Origin: Pseudomonadota bacterium
GTDB lineage: Bacteria; Pseudomonadota; Gammaproteobacteria; Burkholderiales; Rhodocyclaceae
DNA: 64,000 nucleotides
Direction: 5' to 3'
NCBI GenBank assembly: GCA_018262235.1
Contig: JAGTRY010000002.1
Location: 1 to 64,000, forward strand
The position numbers and the translations under genes are program-made. Shown here in pieces: positions 8,886 to 18,400 of the stretch (the first letter of the stretch is position 1; every line of letters begins with the position of its first letter). The notes beneath the pieces are model-generated. The model was given only the letters and a program-made list of their open reading frames with translations, made no database searches and was not told where the DNA came from.

Positions 8886-9776
8886 ATGCGTACGTCCTGC
8901 CAAGAATTGCAGCGCGGCCGGCTCGATGCAATGCTCCTCCCGCTTCTACGTGGCCTGCGCAGGAAGGCCTCGGCAAACCCGCATCCAGCCGCCGCCTCCC
9001 TGCTTGAAACCGGTCAGACCCTTGAAGAACAAGGCTGGATCCACCGCAATCGCGTCAACATCCTGCTGGTAACCCTTGCCTGTGCCGCCGCATTGACGGC
9101 CAGCATTCATCTGATGACCCCCGGTCTGGCCGAGACTCTGGCCGACAGCCTGCCGGGCAGCTGGGTCCGGGCCAGTTCGGAACAAGTGCTGAGCACGCTG
9201 GAAAACAATCTACTCTCCGAATCCAGAACTTCACTGGCAGAACAGGATGCGTTGCGCGACCGCTTTGCTACGATGATCCCTGCACCGGAAGGCGCACCAC
9301 CCTACCGCCTGCTGTTCCGGCACAGCAACACACCGGGCGTCATGCTGATGAACCTGCCGGGCGGCGAAATCATCGTGACCGATCAGTTCCTGAAAACGGT
9401 TCCGGACCAGTCCGAGCAACTCGCCCTGCTCTGCCACGAACTGGGTCATCTCTATTACCGTCATGCGCTACGCAACGCCATCGAGCACAATCTTTACTGG
9501 CTGGCGTCAGCGGCACTCATGGGCAGCAGCGAGAACAGCATCCACGCACTGGCACGCGGCCTGCAGCCTGCCGACTATACGCGCGAGCACGTCCTGGAAG
9601 CAGATCGCTATGCCGTATCCATGCTGCTCGCCAACGGGCTCTCACCTCGTTTGATGCTTGACGCCATCGAACACAGTCAGCCCCCCGTCAGCACTTCCCC
9701 CAGCACCACGCAGGCTCCGCTTTCGCACAGCCAATACTTCAAGGACCGGATTCGCACCTTGCAGAATTTGCTGTGA
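8886..9776 (+). CDS. M48-family metalloprotease, membrane-anchored
   Basis: 296 residues. An N-terminal region is followed by one hydrophobic segment (NILLVTLACAAALTASIHL, about residues 58-76), then an M48 peptidase domain. The zinc site is LLCHELGHLYYRH near residue 183 (HExxH) with the third ligand in VLEADRYA. The family cuts misfolded membrane or periplasmic proteins; topology here suggests a periplasmic active site. It lies between gshB and apbE, which does not reveal its substrate. No strong ribosome site precedes the ATG. Confidence 0.85.
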   Translation: MRTSCQELQRGRLDAMLLPLLRGLRRKASANPHPAAASLLETGQTLEEQGWIHRNRVNILLVTLACAAALTASIHLMTPGLAETLADSLPGSWVRASSEQVLSTLENNLLSESRTSLAEQDALRDRFATMIPAPEGAPPYRLLFRHSNTPGVMLMNLPGGEIIVTDQFLKTVPDQSEQLALLCHELGHLYYRHALRNAIEHNLYWLASAALMGSSENSIHALARGLQPADYTREHVLEADRYAVSMLLANGLSPRLMLDAIEHSQPPVSTSPSTTQAPLSHSQYFKDRIRTLQNLL

Positions 9777-9807
9777 TCCTTCGCACGGCCTGCTTTATCA
9801 TGCAGTA

Positions 9808-10875
9808 ATGTCGTCCTGTTGCGCCTTCCATCCGTTTCGCCGCGCCTTGCGCAGCCTGCTTCTCATCTGTCTGAGCGCTCTTCTCGTCGCCTGTGGTGAC
9901 GGGCCGCTGGTCCGCCAGGAATCCTTTGTCTTCGGTACCCGTGTTGAAGTCGTCACCCAGGGGGCGCCGGAGGCGCAGGCACAGGCGGCCATCGCGGCAG
10001 TCTTGCGCGAATTTGATCGCCTGCACAACACCTACCATGCCTGGCAGCCCTCGGAGCTGACAACCCTGAACCAGGGGCTGGCGCATGGCGACACCGTAAG
10101 CGTACAACCCGAAATGCTCGGGCTGATCCGCTCGGCACAGCACTATGCCGAACTGGGAGACCATCTGTTTGATCCAGCCATTGGCCAGTTGATCCAGCTC
10201 TGGGGCTTCCACACCGATACCTTCGTTGCGCGCCTGCCGGATCCGGCGGCCCTGCGCAAACTCATCGCCGCCAAACCCCGCATCAGCGATCTGCAGATCG
10301 ACGGTAACCGGATCCGCAGCAACAACCCGGCCGTAGAACTGGACTTCGGCGGCATCGCCAAAGGTTGGGCACTCGACAAGGCTGCGACCATCCTGCGGGC
10401 TCACGGCATCCACAATGCGCTGATCAACATCGGGGGCAATGTCATGGCACTGGGGGCCAAGGGCAAACAGCCGTGGACCGTCGGCATCCAGCACCCGCGC
10501 GCCTCCGGCCCCCTCGCAACCCTGGCGCTATACGACGGCGAAGCCATCGGAACTTCCGGCGATTACCAGCGATTCTTCGATCTGGGTGGCCGACGCTACA
10601 GCCATTTGCTGGACCCGCGCACCGGAGAACCCGCCCGCCATACCGAGGCCGTGACCGTGCTGATCACGCCACGCCCGGAGGCGGGCATGCTTTCGGATGT
10701 GGCCAGCAAACCCATCTTTCTGGCGGGCACGGACGGCTGGCGCGAGATGGCCCGCCGCTTCAAGGTCAACCATGTGCTCAGGGTGGATGACACAGGCAAG
10801 ATTTTCGTCAGCACGGACATGCGGGCACGTCTTCGCTGGGCACAAGGTGTCGAACCGGGTGAGGTGGTAGAGTGA
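9808..10875 (+). CDS. apbE: FAD:protein FMN transferase, lipoprotein (ApbE)
   Basis: 355 residues. It attaches FMN covalently to Ser/Thr of target flavoproteins on the periplasmic side. The lipobox LLVAC near residue 30 marks it as a lipoprotein. The domain is complete: LHNTYHAWQPSELTTLN, VELDFGGIAKGWALDKA, INIGGNVMALG and GTSGDYQRFF with SHLLDPRTGEPA. The start at 9808 gives a normal signal peptide; the 405-residue ORF overlaps the protease gene and is rejected. No Rnf, Nqr or other likely target is in the window. Confidence 0.95.
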   Translation: MSSCCAFHPFRRALRSLLLICLSALLVACGDGPLVRQESFVFGTRVEVVTQGAPEAQAQAAIAAVLREFDRLHNTYHAWQPSELTTLNQGLAHGDTVSVQPEMLGLIRSAQHYAELGDHLFDPAIGQLIQLWGFHTDTFVARLPDPAALRKLIAAKPRISDLQIDGNRIRSNNPAVELDFGGIAKGWALDKAATILRAHGIHNALINIGGNVMALGAKGKQPWTVGIQHPRASGPLATLALYDGEAIGTSGDYQRFFDLGGRRYSHLLDPRTGEPARHTEAVTVLITPRPEAGMLSDVASKPIFLAGTDGWREMARRFKVNHVLRVDDTGKIFVSTDMRARLRWAQGVEPGEVVE

Positions 10876-10906
10876 GGCTTGCCCCGCCAACGCATCTCTT
10901 CCGCAC

Positions 10907-11302
10907 ATGATCGGCATCCTCATCATCACCCATGGCACGCTTGGTGAATCCCTGATTCAATGTATCTGCCACGTGGTCAACAAACGCCCGCCGCACATTG
11001 CCCAGCTGGGAATTGCCGAGCGTGATGATCCCAGTGAAGCACTTACCGAGGCGCGCCGCCTGCTTGCCAGTGTCGATAGTGGCGAAGGCGTTCTCGTGCT
11101 GACTGACATTTATGGCGCCACGCCTGCCAACATTGCCATGAAACTTCTTGTCCCCGGGCGCGTCGAAGCAGTCGCTGGCGTAAATGTGCCAATGCTGCTG
11201 CGCATCTTGACCTACCGGGAAAAGAGCGATATTCAAACCGTAATCAACAAAGCCATCTCAGGCGGATGCGATGGCGTGCTGCACATCAAAGGAGGTTCCT
11301 GA
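10907..11302 (+). CDS. PTS EIIA component, mannose family
   Basis: 131 residues. GILIITHGTLGESL places the phosphorylated His at residue 9, and VLVLTDIYGATPANI is the second mark of the EIIA-Man fold. Directly followed by HPr and enzyme I. There is no EIIB, EIIC or EIID in the window, so this chain probably serves regulation rather than sugar uptake, as in many Betaproteobacteria. Confidence 0.92.
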   Translation: MIGILIITHGTLGESLIQCICHVVNKRPPHIAQLGIAERDDPSEALTEARRLLASVDSGEGVLVLTDIYGATPANIAMKLLVPGRVEAVAGVNVPMLLRILTYREKSDIQTVINKAISGGCDGVLHIKGGS

Positions 11303-11572
11303 ATGCCCCGTGCAATGACCGAAATAGCCAACCGGCTGGGCCTGCATGCCCGGCCCTCTGCCAAGCTCACCCAGCTGGCCACCCAGTTTCGCAGTGATGT
11401 CTGGCTGGAACGCGATGGTCGCCGCGTCAACGCCAAGAGCATCATGGGCGTCATGATGCTGGCAGCATCCCAGGGGACCAAGTTGACGATCGAGACCGAA
11501 GGCGAAGATGCCGAGGCCGCCCTGCAAGCCATTGTCGAACTGATAGCCAGCCGTTTCGGCGAACGCGAATAA
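11303..11572 (+). CDS. ptsH: HPr phosphocarrier protein
   Basis: 89 residues. It passes phosphate from enzyme I to the EIIA. The catalytic His lies in NRLGLHARPSAKL (about residue 15). The regulatory Ser lies in NAKSIMGVMMLAA (about residue 46), so control by an HPr kinase is possible, though no hprK is in the window. It starts right after the EIIA stop, preceded by AAAGGAGG. Confidence 0.96.
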   Translation: MPRAMTEIANRLGLHARPSAKLTQLATQFRSDVWLERDGRRVNAKSIMGVMMLAASQGTKLTIETEGEDAEAALQAIVELIASRFGERE

Positions 11573-11596
11573 CTTTTCCGGAAGCCACACCGACCC

Positions 11597-13321
11597 ATGC
11601 CATTTGTTGTCCATGGCCTCCCCGTCTCACAAGGCATCGCCATCGGGCGAGCCCATCTGGTGTCCCACGCATTGCTGGAGGTCGATCACCTGCTGATCGC
11701 TCCGCGTCACGTAGACGCCGAAGTCATCCGGCTTGAGGATGCTGCCGCCAAAGTCCGTTTCGAACTGCGCGCCCTGCGGGAAACCTCAGCCAGTGCCCAA
11801 TCCGAAGTCTCGGCCTTCGTCGATCTGCACACCATGCTGCTCGGCGACCCGATGCTTGTCGAAACGGCCTGCAAACTGATCCGCGAGCGCCGCTGCAACG
11901 CAGAGTGGGCTTTGGTTCAGCAGATGGAAGCCATCGTCGATGTGTTCGACAACATCGACGACCCCTACCTGCGCGAACGCAAGGCCGATGTCGTTCAGGT
12001 GGTGGAGCGTGTGCTCAAGGCACTGCTTGGCCACCCTGGTCACGTCACCTCCAAACGTGGCAAGGATGACGGGCTGGACACCATCGTGGTCGCCCACGAC
12101 CTCTCGCCTGCCGACACCATCCATTTCAAGGACAGCCAGGTCTCCGGTTTTGTCACGGATGTCGGGGGTGCTACGTCACACACCGCGATTGTCGCGCGCA
12201 GCCTCGGCATCCCTGCCGTGGTCGGTCTGCGCCACATCCGCCACATTGCTCGCGATGACGACATCATCATCATCGACGGCGCACGCGGCGTTGCAATCAT
12301 CGATCCCGATGAACGTGTCCTCGAAGAGTATCGCCTGCGCCGCAGCGCCATCGAACTCGAACGCACCAAGCTCAAGCGCCTCAAAGCCAACCGTGCCGCC
12401 ACGCTGGACGGACTGGAAATCTCCCTCCAGGCCAATATCGAACTGCCGCGTGACGTCCCGGGGGTCAAGGATGTCTATGCCGACGGAATCGGGCTGTTCC
12501 GTACCGAATTCCTGTTCATGAATCGTGACACCCTGCCCAACGAAGAGGAGCAGTTCGAAGCCTACAAGACCGTGGCCAAAGCCATGGGCGGCAAACCGGT
12601 CACCATCCGGACCCTGGATATCGGTGCAGACAAGAATCTGTCCTCGGGCGGACCACGCCCGGAGACCAATCCAGCACTCGGCCTGCGCGCCATCCGTTAC
12701 TGCCTGGCAGAGCCACAGATGTTCCTGACCCAGTTGCGGGCGCTGCTGCGCGCCTCGCTGCATGGCAAGATCAAGATCCTGATCCCGATGCTGGCTCATG
12801 CCCACGAAATCGATGCATCCCTGATCGCCATCGAGCAGGCCAAGGCCCAGTTGCGCGCAGAAAAGATCAAGTTCGACGAAGCCATCCCGGTCGGCGGTAT
12901 GATCGAAATCCCTGCAGCGGCCCTTGCTCTGGGAATTTTCGTCAGGCGACTGGACTTCCTCTCCATCGGGACCAACGATCTGATCCAGTACACCCTGGCC
13001 ATCGACCGGACCGATGAGGCCGTCGCCCATCTGTATGACCCGCTCCACCCTGCCATCCTGCGCCTGATTGCACAGACCATCCAGGTTGGCAGCAAAGCCG
13101 GAGTGCCCGTTTCGGTGTGTGGCGAAATGGCGGGCGACAAGACGTTCACACGCCTGTTGCTGGGCATGGGCTTGCAACAATTCTCCATGCACCCGACGCA
13201 GATCCTGGAGGTCAAGCAGGAAATCCTGCGCTCGGACAGCACCGATCTGGCCATCAAGGTCGGCAAACTGCTCAGGCTGGATGAGCCGGACAAGATCCGC
13301 GAAGCGGTCGAAAAGCTTTGA
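11597..13321 (+). CDS. ptsI: Phosphoenolpyruvate-protein phosphotransferase (enzyme I)
   Basis: 574 residues, standard length. It takes phosphate from PEP and gives it to HPr. The phosphorylated His is in GGATSHTAIVARSLGIPAVVG (about residue 190). The PEP-binding barrel is seen from GIGLFRTEFLFMNR, with FLSIGTNDLIQYTLAIDR and PVSVCGEMAGD later. It completes the EIIA-HPr-EI trio. No terminator is obvious directly behind it; the first is the hairpin at 13431, after the riboswitch. Confidence 0.97.
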   Translation: MPFVVHGLPVSQGIAIGRAHLVSHALLEVDHLLIAPRHVDAEVIRLEDAAAKVRFELRALRETSASAQSEVSAFVDLHTMLLGDPMLVETACKLIRERRCNAEWALVQQMEAIVDVFDNIDDPYLRERKADVVQVVERVLKALLGHPGHVTSKRGKDDGLDTIVVAHDLSPADTIHFKDSQVSGFVTDVGGATSHTAIVARSLGIPAVVGLRHIRHIARDDDIIIIDGARGVAIIDPDERVLEEYRLRRSAIELERTKLKRLKANRAATLDGLEISLQANIELPRDVPGVKDVYADGIGLFRTEFLFMNRDTLPNEEEQFEAYKTVAKAMGGKPVTIRTLDIGADKNLSSGGPRPETNPALGLRAIRYCLAEPQMFLTQLRALLRASLHGKIKILIPMLAHAHEIDASLIAIEQAKAQLRAEKIKFDEAIPVGGMIEIPAAALALGIFVRRLDFLSIGTNDLIQYTLAIDRTDEAVAHLYDPLHPAILRLIAQTIQVGSKAGVPVSVCGEMAGDKTFTRLLLGMGLQQFSMHPTQILEVKQEILRSDSTDLAIKVGKLLRLDEPDKIREAVEKL

Positions 13322-13364
13322 ACCACCGGTTTGACTTTCGCCGCGCCAGCGGGTAATTTTCTTC

Positions 13365-13424
13365 CATTGCGCCGATTTGATTCAGCTTGCGGGCGCGTAA
13401 CAAATACGGCTAAAGCGGATGGGC
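13365..13424 (+). promoter_or_regulatory. Candidate SAM-II riboswitch upstream of metX
   Basis: GCGCC (13369-13373) pairs with GGCGC (13392-13396), enclosing GATTTGATTCAGCTTGC, which carries the GAUUU and CUUGC blocks of the SAM-II aptamer. After the stem come TAACAAATACGGCTAAAGCGG with the conserved GCUAAA. The loop CAGCTT can pair with AAGCGG (13413-13418) with one mismatch, giving the expected pseudoknot. SAM-II elements control metA/metX in Alphaproteobacteria, which fits the gene. The match was made by eye against the remembered consensus. Confidence 0.75.
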
Positions 13425-13430
13425 ACCTTC

Positions 13431-13464
13431 AAACCCGATCACGCTTTGGCTGATCGGGTTTTTT
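13431..13464 (+). terminator. Strong intrinsic terminator just before metX
   Basis: AAACCCGATCA (13431-13441) pairs with TGATCGGGTTT (13451-13461) around a 9-base loop, followed by T to 13464. It ends only 10 bases before the metX ATG and follows the candidate SAM-II aptamer, so it may be the attenuator of that switch. It also could end ptsI transcripts. Confidence 0.85.
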
Positions 13465-13473
13465 GCTTTCATC

Positions 13474-14607
13474 ATGACGACAACTTCAGAAGGCAGTGTC
13501 GGCGCGGTCGCGCCACAATGTGCACATTTCTCCGAACCTCTGGCTTTGCGCAGCGGCAGTGTGCTGCCGGCTTACGATCTGGTCTATGAAACCTATGGCA
13601 CGCTCAATGCCGCAAAGTCCAATGCGGTGCTGGTCTGTCATGCTCTTTCGGGTTCGCACCACATTGCCGGCCATTACGCAGACAAGCCCAAGAGCACCGG
13701 CTGGTGGGACAATCTGGTCGGTCCCGGCAAGCCGCTGGACACGGATAAATTCTTTGTCGTCGGCGTCAATAATCTGGGCGGCTGTTTTGGCACGACCGGA
13801 CCGGCCAGCACCAATCCGGCCACCGGCAAGCCTTGGGGCGCCAGTTTCCCGTTCGTCACCGTCGAAGACTGGGTCGACTCGCAGGCACGCCTGGCTGATC
13901 AACTCGGCATCGATGCCTGGGCCGCCGTGATCGGCGGCAGCCTGGGCGGCATGCAAGCCCTGGCCTGGACCCTGCGCTATCCGGAACGGGTACGCCACGG
14001 CATGGTCATCGCCGCAGCCCCGAAACTCTCGACCGAGAACATCGCCTTCAACGAAGTCGCACGCCAGGCCATCCTGACAGATCCGGAATTTCACGGCGGT
14101 GACTTCTACCAATACGGCGTCGTCCCCACGCGTGGTTTGCGCCTGGCACGCATGATCGGCCACATCACTTATTTGTCGGACGATGCGATGGCCCAGAAAT
14201 TCGGTCGCAAGCTCCGTCACGGTGAGCAAAAATATCATTACGACGTCGAATTCGAGATCGAGTCCTACCTGAATTACCAAGGCGACAAATTCGCCGGCTT
14301 CTTCGACGCCAATACGTATCTTCTCACCACCAAGGCGCTGGATTACTTCGACCCGGCCTATGAATACGGTGGCGACCTGAAAGCCGCACTGGCGCGCGCC
14401 CAGGCCAAATTCTTCCTGGCCTCTTTTACGACCGACTGGCGCTTCTCGCCCGCACGCTCGCGCGAACTGGTTTTCGCCCTGCTCCACAACCAGCGGGACG
14501 TGAGCTACGCCGAGATCGCCAGCAGCGCCGGACACGACTCCTTCCTGCTGGCCGACCCGCATTACCACGCCGCGATGCGCGCGTATTTCCAGAATATCGA
14601 GGTATGA
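13474..14607 (+). CDS. metX: Homoserine O-acyltransferase (MetX)
   Basis: 377 residues. It acylates the hydroxyl of homoserine, opening methionine synthesis. Alpha/beta hydrolase fold with the nucleophile elbow in [15 protein letters not shown] (about residue 150) and the catalytic His near AGHDSFL close to the C-terminus. Whether acetyl-CoA or succinyl-CoA is used cannot be told by eye; several betaproteobacterial MetX enzymes use succinyl-CoA. No ribosome site is seen between the terminator hairpin and the ATG, which is odd. metW follows after one base. Confidence 0.95.
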   Translation: MTTTSEGSVGAVAPQCAHFSEPLALRSGSVLPAYDLVYETYGTLNAAKSNAVLVCHALSGSHHIAGHYADKPKSTGWWDNLVGPGKPLDTDKFFVVGVNNLGGCFGTTGPASTNPATGKPWGASFPFVTVEDWVDSQARLADQLGIDAWAAVIGGSLGGMQALAWTLRYPERVRHGMVIAAAPKLSTENIAFNEVARQAILTDPEFHGGDFYQYGVVPTRGLRLARMIGHITYLSDDAMAQKFGRKLRHGEQKYHYDVEFEIESYLNYQGDKFAGFFDANTYLLTTKALDYFDPAYEYGGDLKAALARAQAKFFLASFTTDWRFSPARSRELVFALLHNQRDVSYAEIASSAGHDSFLLADPHYHAAMRAYFQNIEV

Positions 14608-14608
14608 G

Positions 14609-15214
14609 ATGGTAAAAACCGGACAACAAGACCGCCACGACTACGACGTGATCGCTGGCTGGGTAGGAGAAGGCAGCCGAGTGCTTGATCTGGGTTGTGG
14701 CGATGGCGGACTCCTGCAGCATCTGGCCGCCACCCGGCACACGCTGGGCTATGGCGTGGAACGTGACTCGAACCACGTGACCGCCTGCATCCGCAATCAC
14801 ATCAACGTCTTGCAGATCGACCTTGAGCAAGGTCTGGCCGGCTTTGAAGACGGCCAGTTCGACTACGTGATCATGAGTCTCTCGCTCCAGGCCGTGCACA
14901 ACACCGAAGGCATCCTCAGCGAGATGCTGCGGGTCGGTCATGAAGCCGTCGTCAGCTTCCCGAACTTCGGCTACTGGCGCCACCGCATGGCCATCAACGA
15001 GGGTCACATGCCTGTTTCCGACAGCCTGCCGCACCAGTGGTACAACACCCCGAACGTCCGTTTCTTCACCATGGCGGACTTCGAGCAACTGTGCGAGAAC
15101 CGTGACATCCAGGTTCTGGAGCGCGCAGCCTTCGACGAAGAGCGCCGCATCGACATCGACCCGAACAACTATGCAAGCGTTGCGCTCTATCGGCTTGGGC
15201 GAGTGAGCCGCTGA
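14609..15214 (+). CDS. metW: Methionine biosynthesis protein MetW
   Basis: 201-residue SAM-dependent methyltransferase-like protein. The SAM loop is VLDLGCGDGGLLQHL near residue 26, and YGVERDSNHV carries the ribose-binding acidic residue. MetW is always found behind metX and is needed with it for homoserine acylation in several bacteria, though its biochemical role is not settled. The one-base gap to metX indicates co-transcription, so the candidate SAM switch should govern both. Confidence 0.95.
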   Translation: MVKTGQQDRHDYDVIAGWVGEGSRVLDLGCGDGGLLQHLAATRHTLGYGVERDSNHVTACIRNHINVLQIDLEQGLAGFEDGQFDYVIMSLSLQAVHNTEGILSEMLRVGHEAVVSFPNFGYWRHRMAINEGHMPVSDSLPHQWYNTPNVRFFTMADFEQLCENRDIQVLERAAFDEERRIDIDPNNYASVALYRLGRVSR

Positions 15215-15433
15215 CGGCTGGTTTGTGAACAAAAGCAAACGTCACGCAAAAGACACACCGACCCGTAAGAAAAACGCCCGAGCGTTTGTCGGAATAACAC
15301 CACACAAGGGAAACCCCCTAAATAAATACCCTTGCTGAGGGTTTGGGCCTGAGTTAATTTAGCCCGCTAATTAAGTACGCTGCGACCATGTCATCAGGTC
15401 AGCATCGGTCATTCACATCCAGAGGAACACGTC

Positions 15434-18400
15434 ATGAAATTTTCAGCTTACCGTGCTTGGGGCACGGCATGTCTTGGCTCCGCCTTGCTCGCACTGCTAG
15501 CAAGTTGCGGGGGAAGTGGCAGCGCGGAGGAGAAGAGCACCACGACCGCGAGTAGTTCAACAGCCTTGAGCGTCAGTTCGACCGCCACCGGCTGGGCTTC
15601 TCAAGGATCGGGTACGACCGGCGGTGCCAGTGCCCCCGCCAGCAACATTTACGTGGTGCATAACCGTGCCGAGTTGAATGCTGCCCTGCTCAATACAAAC
15701 AGCGCGACCTACGCCACCGACGCCGCAGCAGCGGCCAAAGAAGCCAAGATCATTTACGTGGTCGGCTCCATCTACGGGACTGATCTCGGTAACGGCAAGT
15801 TTGCTGACGAGGCCTACTACAAAACACTCAACACCACAGCGGCAAAGTGGGATTGGGATTTGTACATCAAATACGTGGATCTCTCATACACGCCCACTGC
15901 GGATGAAACCACGGCCATGAGCAAGCTCTCATCAGCCCGCACCACGTTGCAAGGCCTTCAGAAAGCGCAAATTCAGTTCACCATCCCGTCCAACACCACG
16001 ATCATGGGTGTCGGAGCGGATGCAAAAATCATCGATGGCTACTTCAACATCAATGCCACCAGCAACATCGTCATTCGCAACCTGGAATTCCAGGCACCTC
16101 AAGATCTGGCACCGGCCTATACGAATACAGTCGGCAGTGAAGAGTGGAATGCCAAGTTCAAGGCCATCTCGGTCGTAACCGGCAAACAACTGTGGATCGA
16201 CCACTGCACCCTCAGCGACGGTTCCCACATCGACTCCTCCGAAATCCTGACGCTCGGTGGCGTCACCAAGGAAGTCATGCGCCACGATGGTCTGCTCGAC
16301 ATCGAGGATAGCTCGGACTACATCACGATTTCCTACACGATCTTCAAGAACCACGACAAGACCAACATGGTCGGCGGTTCCGGTGATGGCAACCACAACA
16401 AGGAATACGCATACAACCACATCACCTTCTCCAACAATATCTGGCAGGATTCCGTACAGCGCGCACCGCGCGCACGCTTCGGCCAATTCCACGTCTACAA
16501 CAACTACTACACCGGGGATACCGACAAGACGAGTTACGCCACCAGCTATTACATCGGCATGGGCGCGGAATCCAGAATCCTGTCCGAAGGGAATGTTTTC
16601 GACCTGACAGGTTCGAAAGCCACTGTGGCCAAAGTGATCTCGAACCTCAACGGCTATCAGTTCAAGGATGTCGGCTCCTGGTTCAACGGGGTTGCCGCTT
16701 CCAGCGATCTGGAAGCGGCAGCCAAGGCTGCACTGGATGCCCGCTACACCAGCGCACAGGCAGCAGCAACCAAGAGTGGATTCACGGTTGACGCCTACAC
16801 CAACGAGCTGGGCTGGACACCGCCTTACAGCTACACACGTGGAACTTCCGCAGCGCAAATCCGCGAACACAACCTCGCCAATGCCGGTGCCGGCAAACTG
16901 CCCGTCACGGCAGCCAGCGCCACGCGTCCGATGCTTGACGACACAACGGCCAGTTCCACCTACACCGTTGCCAAGGCGCTCGCCGGTAGCGACGCATGGG
17001 AGCCGCAGAGCGTAAACGCGGGTCAGCCGAACGTCGGCCGCCTCTACCCGGCCGGATTCACCGCTGACTACGTGGTCGCCAAGGATGGATCAGGTACCTA
17101 TACGACGATCCAGGCCGCTCTGAACGCAGCCTCGACGAGCACCGCAAGCCGTGTTTACATCCAGGTCAAGGCTGGTGACTACAACGAGCAACTGATCGTC
17201 AGTTCATCGACCACGACCGCGATCACGCTTTACAGTGCCGAAAGTGATGCTTCCAAGGTGCGCATCTACAACGCCCTCGCCAAAGGCAGCCCACTCACGT
17301 CCTATACCGCTTTCGTTGGCACACCCTATGCCAGTTCGGTCTACGCGGGCAACACTGAAGCCAAGACCTATTACAACCTGTGCACCGCCTCAGGCAAGAC
17401 CAATGCCATCGGTACCGAATGTTCGGCAACGATCCGGGTGCGCAACAGCGGCTTCCAGCTCGTGAACATCACCGTGGAAAACGCCTGGGTCGAAACGGGT
17501 AGCAATGACCAGGCCAACGCGATCATGATCGACAAGGCCGACAAGGTCGTGCTTGATGGTGTCCGCCTGATCAGCAACCAGGACACCCTGTACCTGGCCA
17601 ACAGCGGCAAGCGTGTCTATGTGACCGGCAGCGTGATCAGTGGTGACGTTGACTTCATCTATGGTGCCGGTATCGGCGTATTCGAGGGTTGCACGATCCG
17701 CACGCTCGGCAGCCGCAAACCGTCCGGGACTTCGATCACGGCACCGTCTACCACCGCCAGTACGCAAATCTACGGTCTGTTCTTCAACAACAGCGTATTC
17801 CTCGGCGATGACGCAACGACCCAAGACAGCATCTACCTTGCTCGCCAATGGGATGACAGCACCACCGATGCCCCGGGCAAGACGCTGGTTCGCAACTCGG
17901 TGCTCGGCAAACACGTTGCACTGACTTCTGGCCCGTGGAGCCCGACCGTCATCGGTGGTAGCGCCACTAATTACACCTATTTGACCGAATACCGTAACTG
18001 GGATGAAGTCCAGAAGGTTGTAGACTCCGGCAGCTCGTCGAGTTCGAGCAGCTCCTCCAGCTCGAGCAGTTCAAGCAGCAGCTCTTCGAGTTCAAGCAGC
18101 TCCTCTTCGAGTTCTTCGTCGAGTTCTGGTGGCAGCAGCACAGACACGGTGATTACAGGCTCTGGCACCTTTGCCAATGCCTATGCCTCGGGTGGCCTGC
18201 CCAGTACGGTGAGCACCACGTACGACAGCACCAACGGCATCTTCACGATGGTGTCGGCAGGGAGCATCGGAACCACGACAGTGCTCTATGACAGCCTGCA
18301 GTATGCCTACAAGCAGATCACTGGTAACTTCACGATGATTGCACGGCTGACCTCACTGGAACTGCCCACTGGCCTGTCTACCGCCAACGTACGTGCCGGT

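Noticed and set aside
15273-15288. Terminator after metW (AAACGC-CCGA-GCGTTT)
   Set aside because: The stem is only six bases and is not followed by a useful T tract.
18030-18126. CRISPR-like or tandem repeat array
   Set aside because: The repetition is a run of serine codons in frame inside the pectinase gene, with no spacer pattern.
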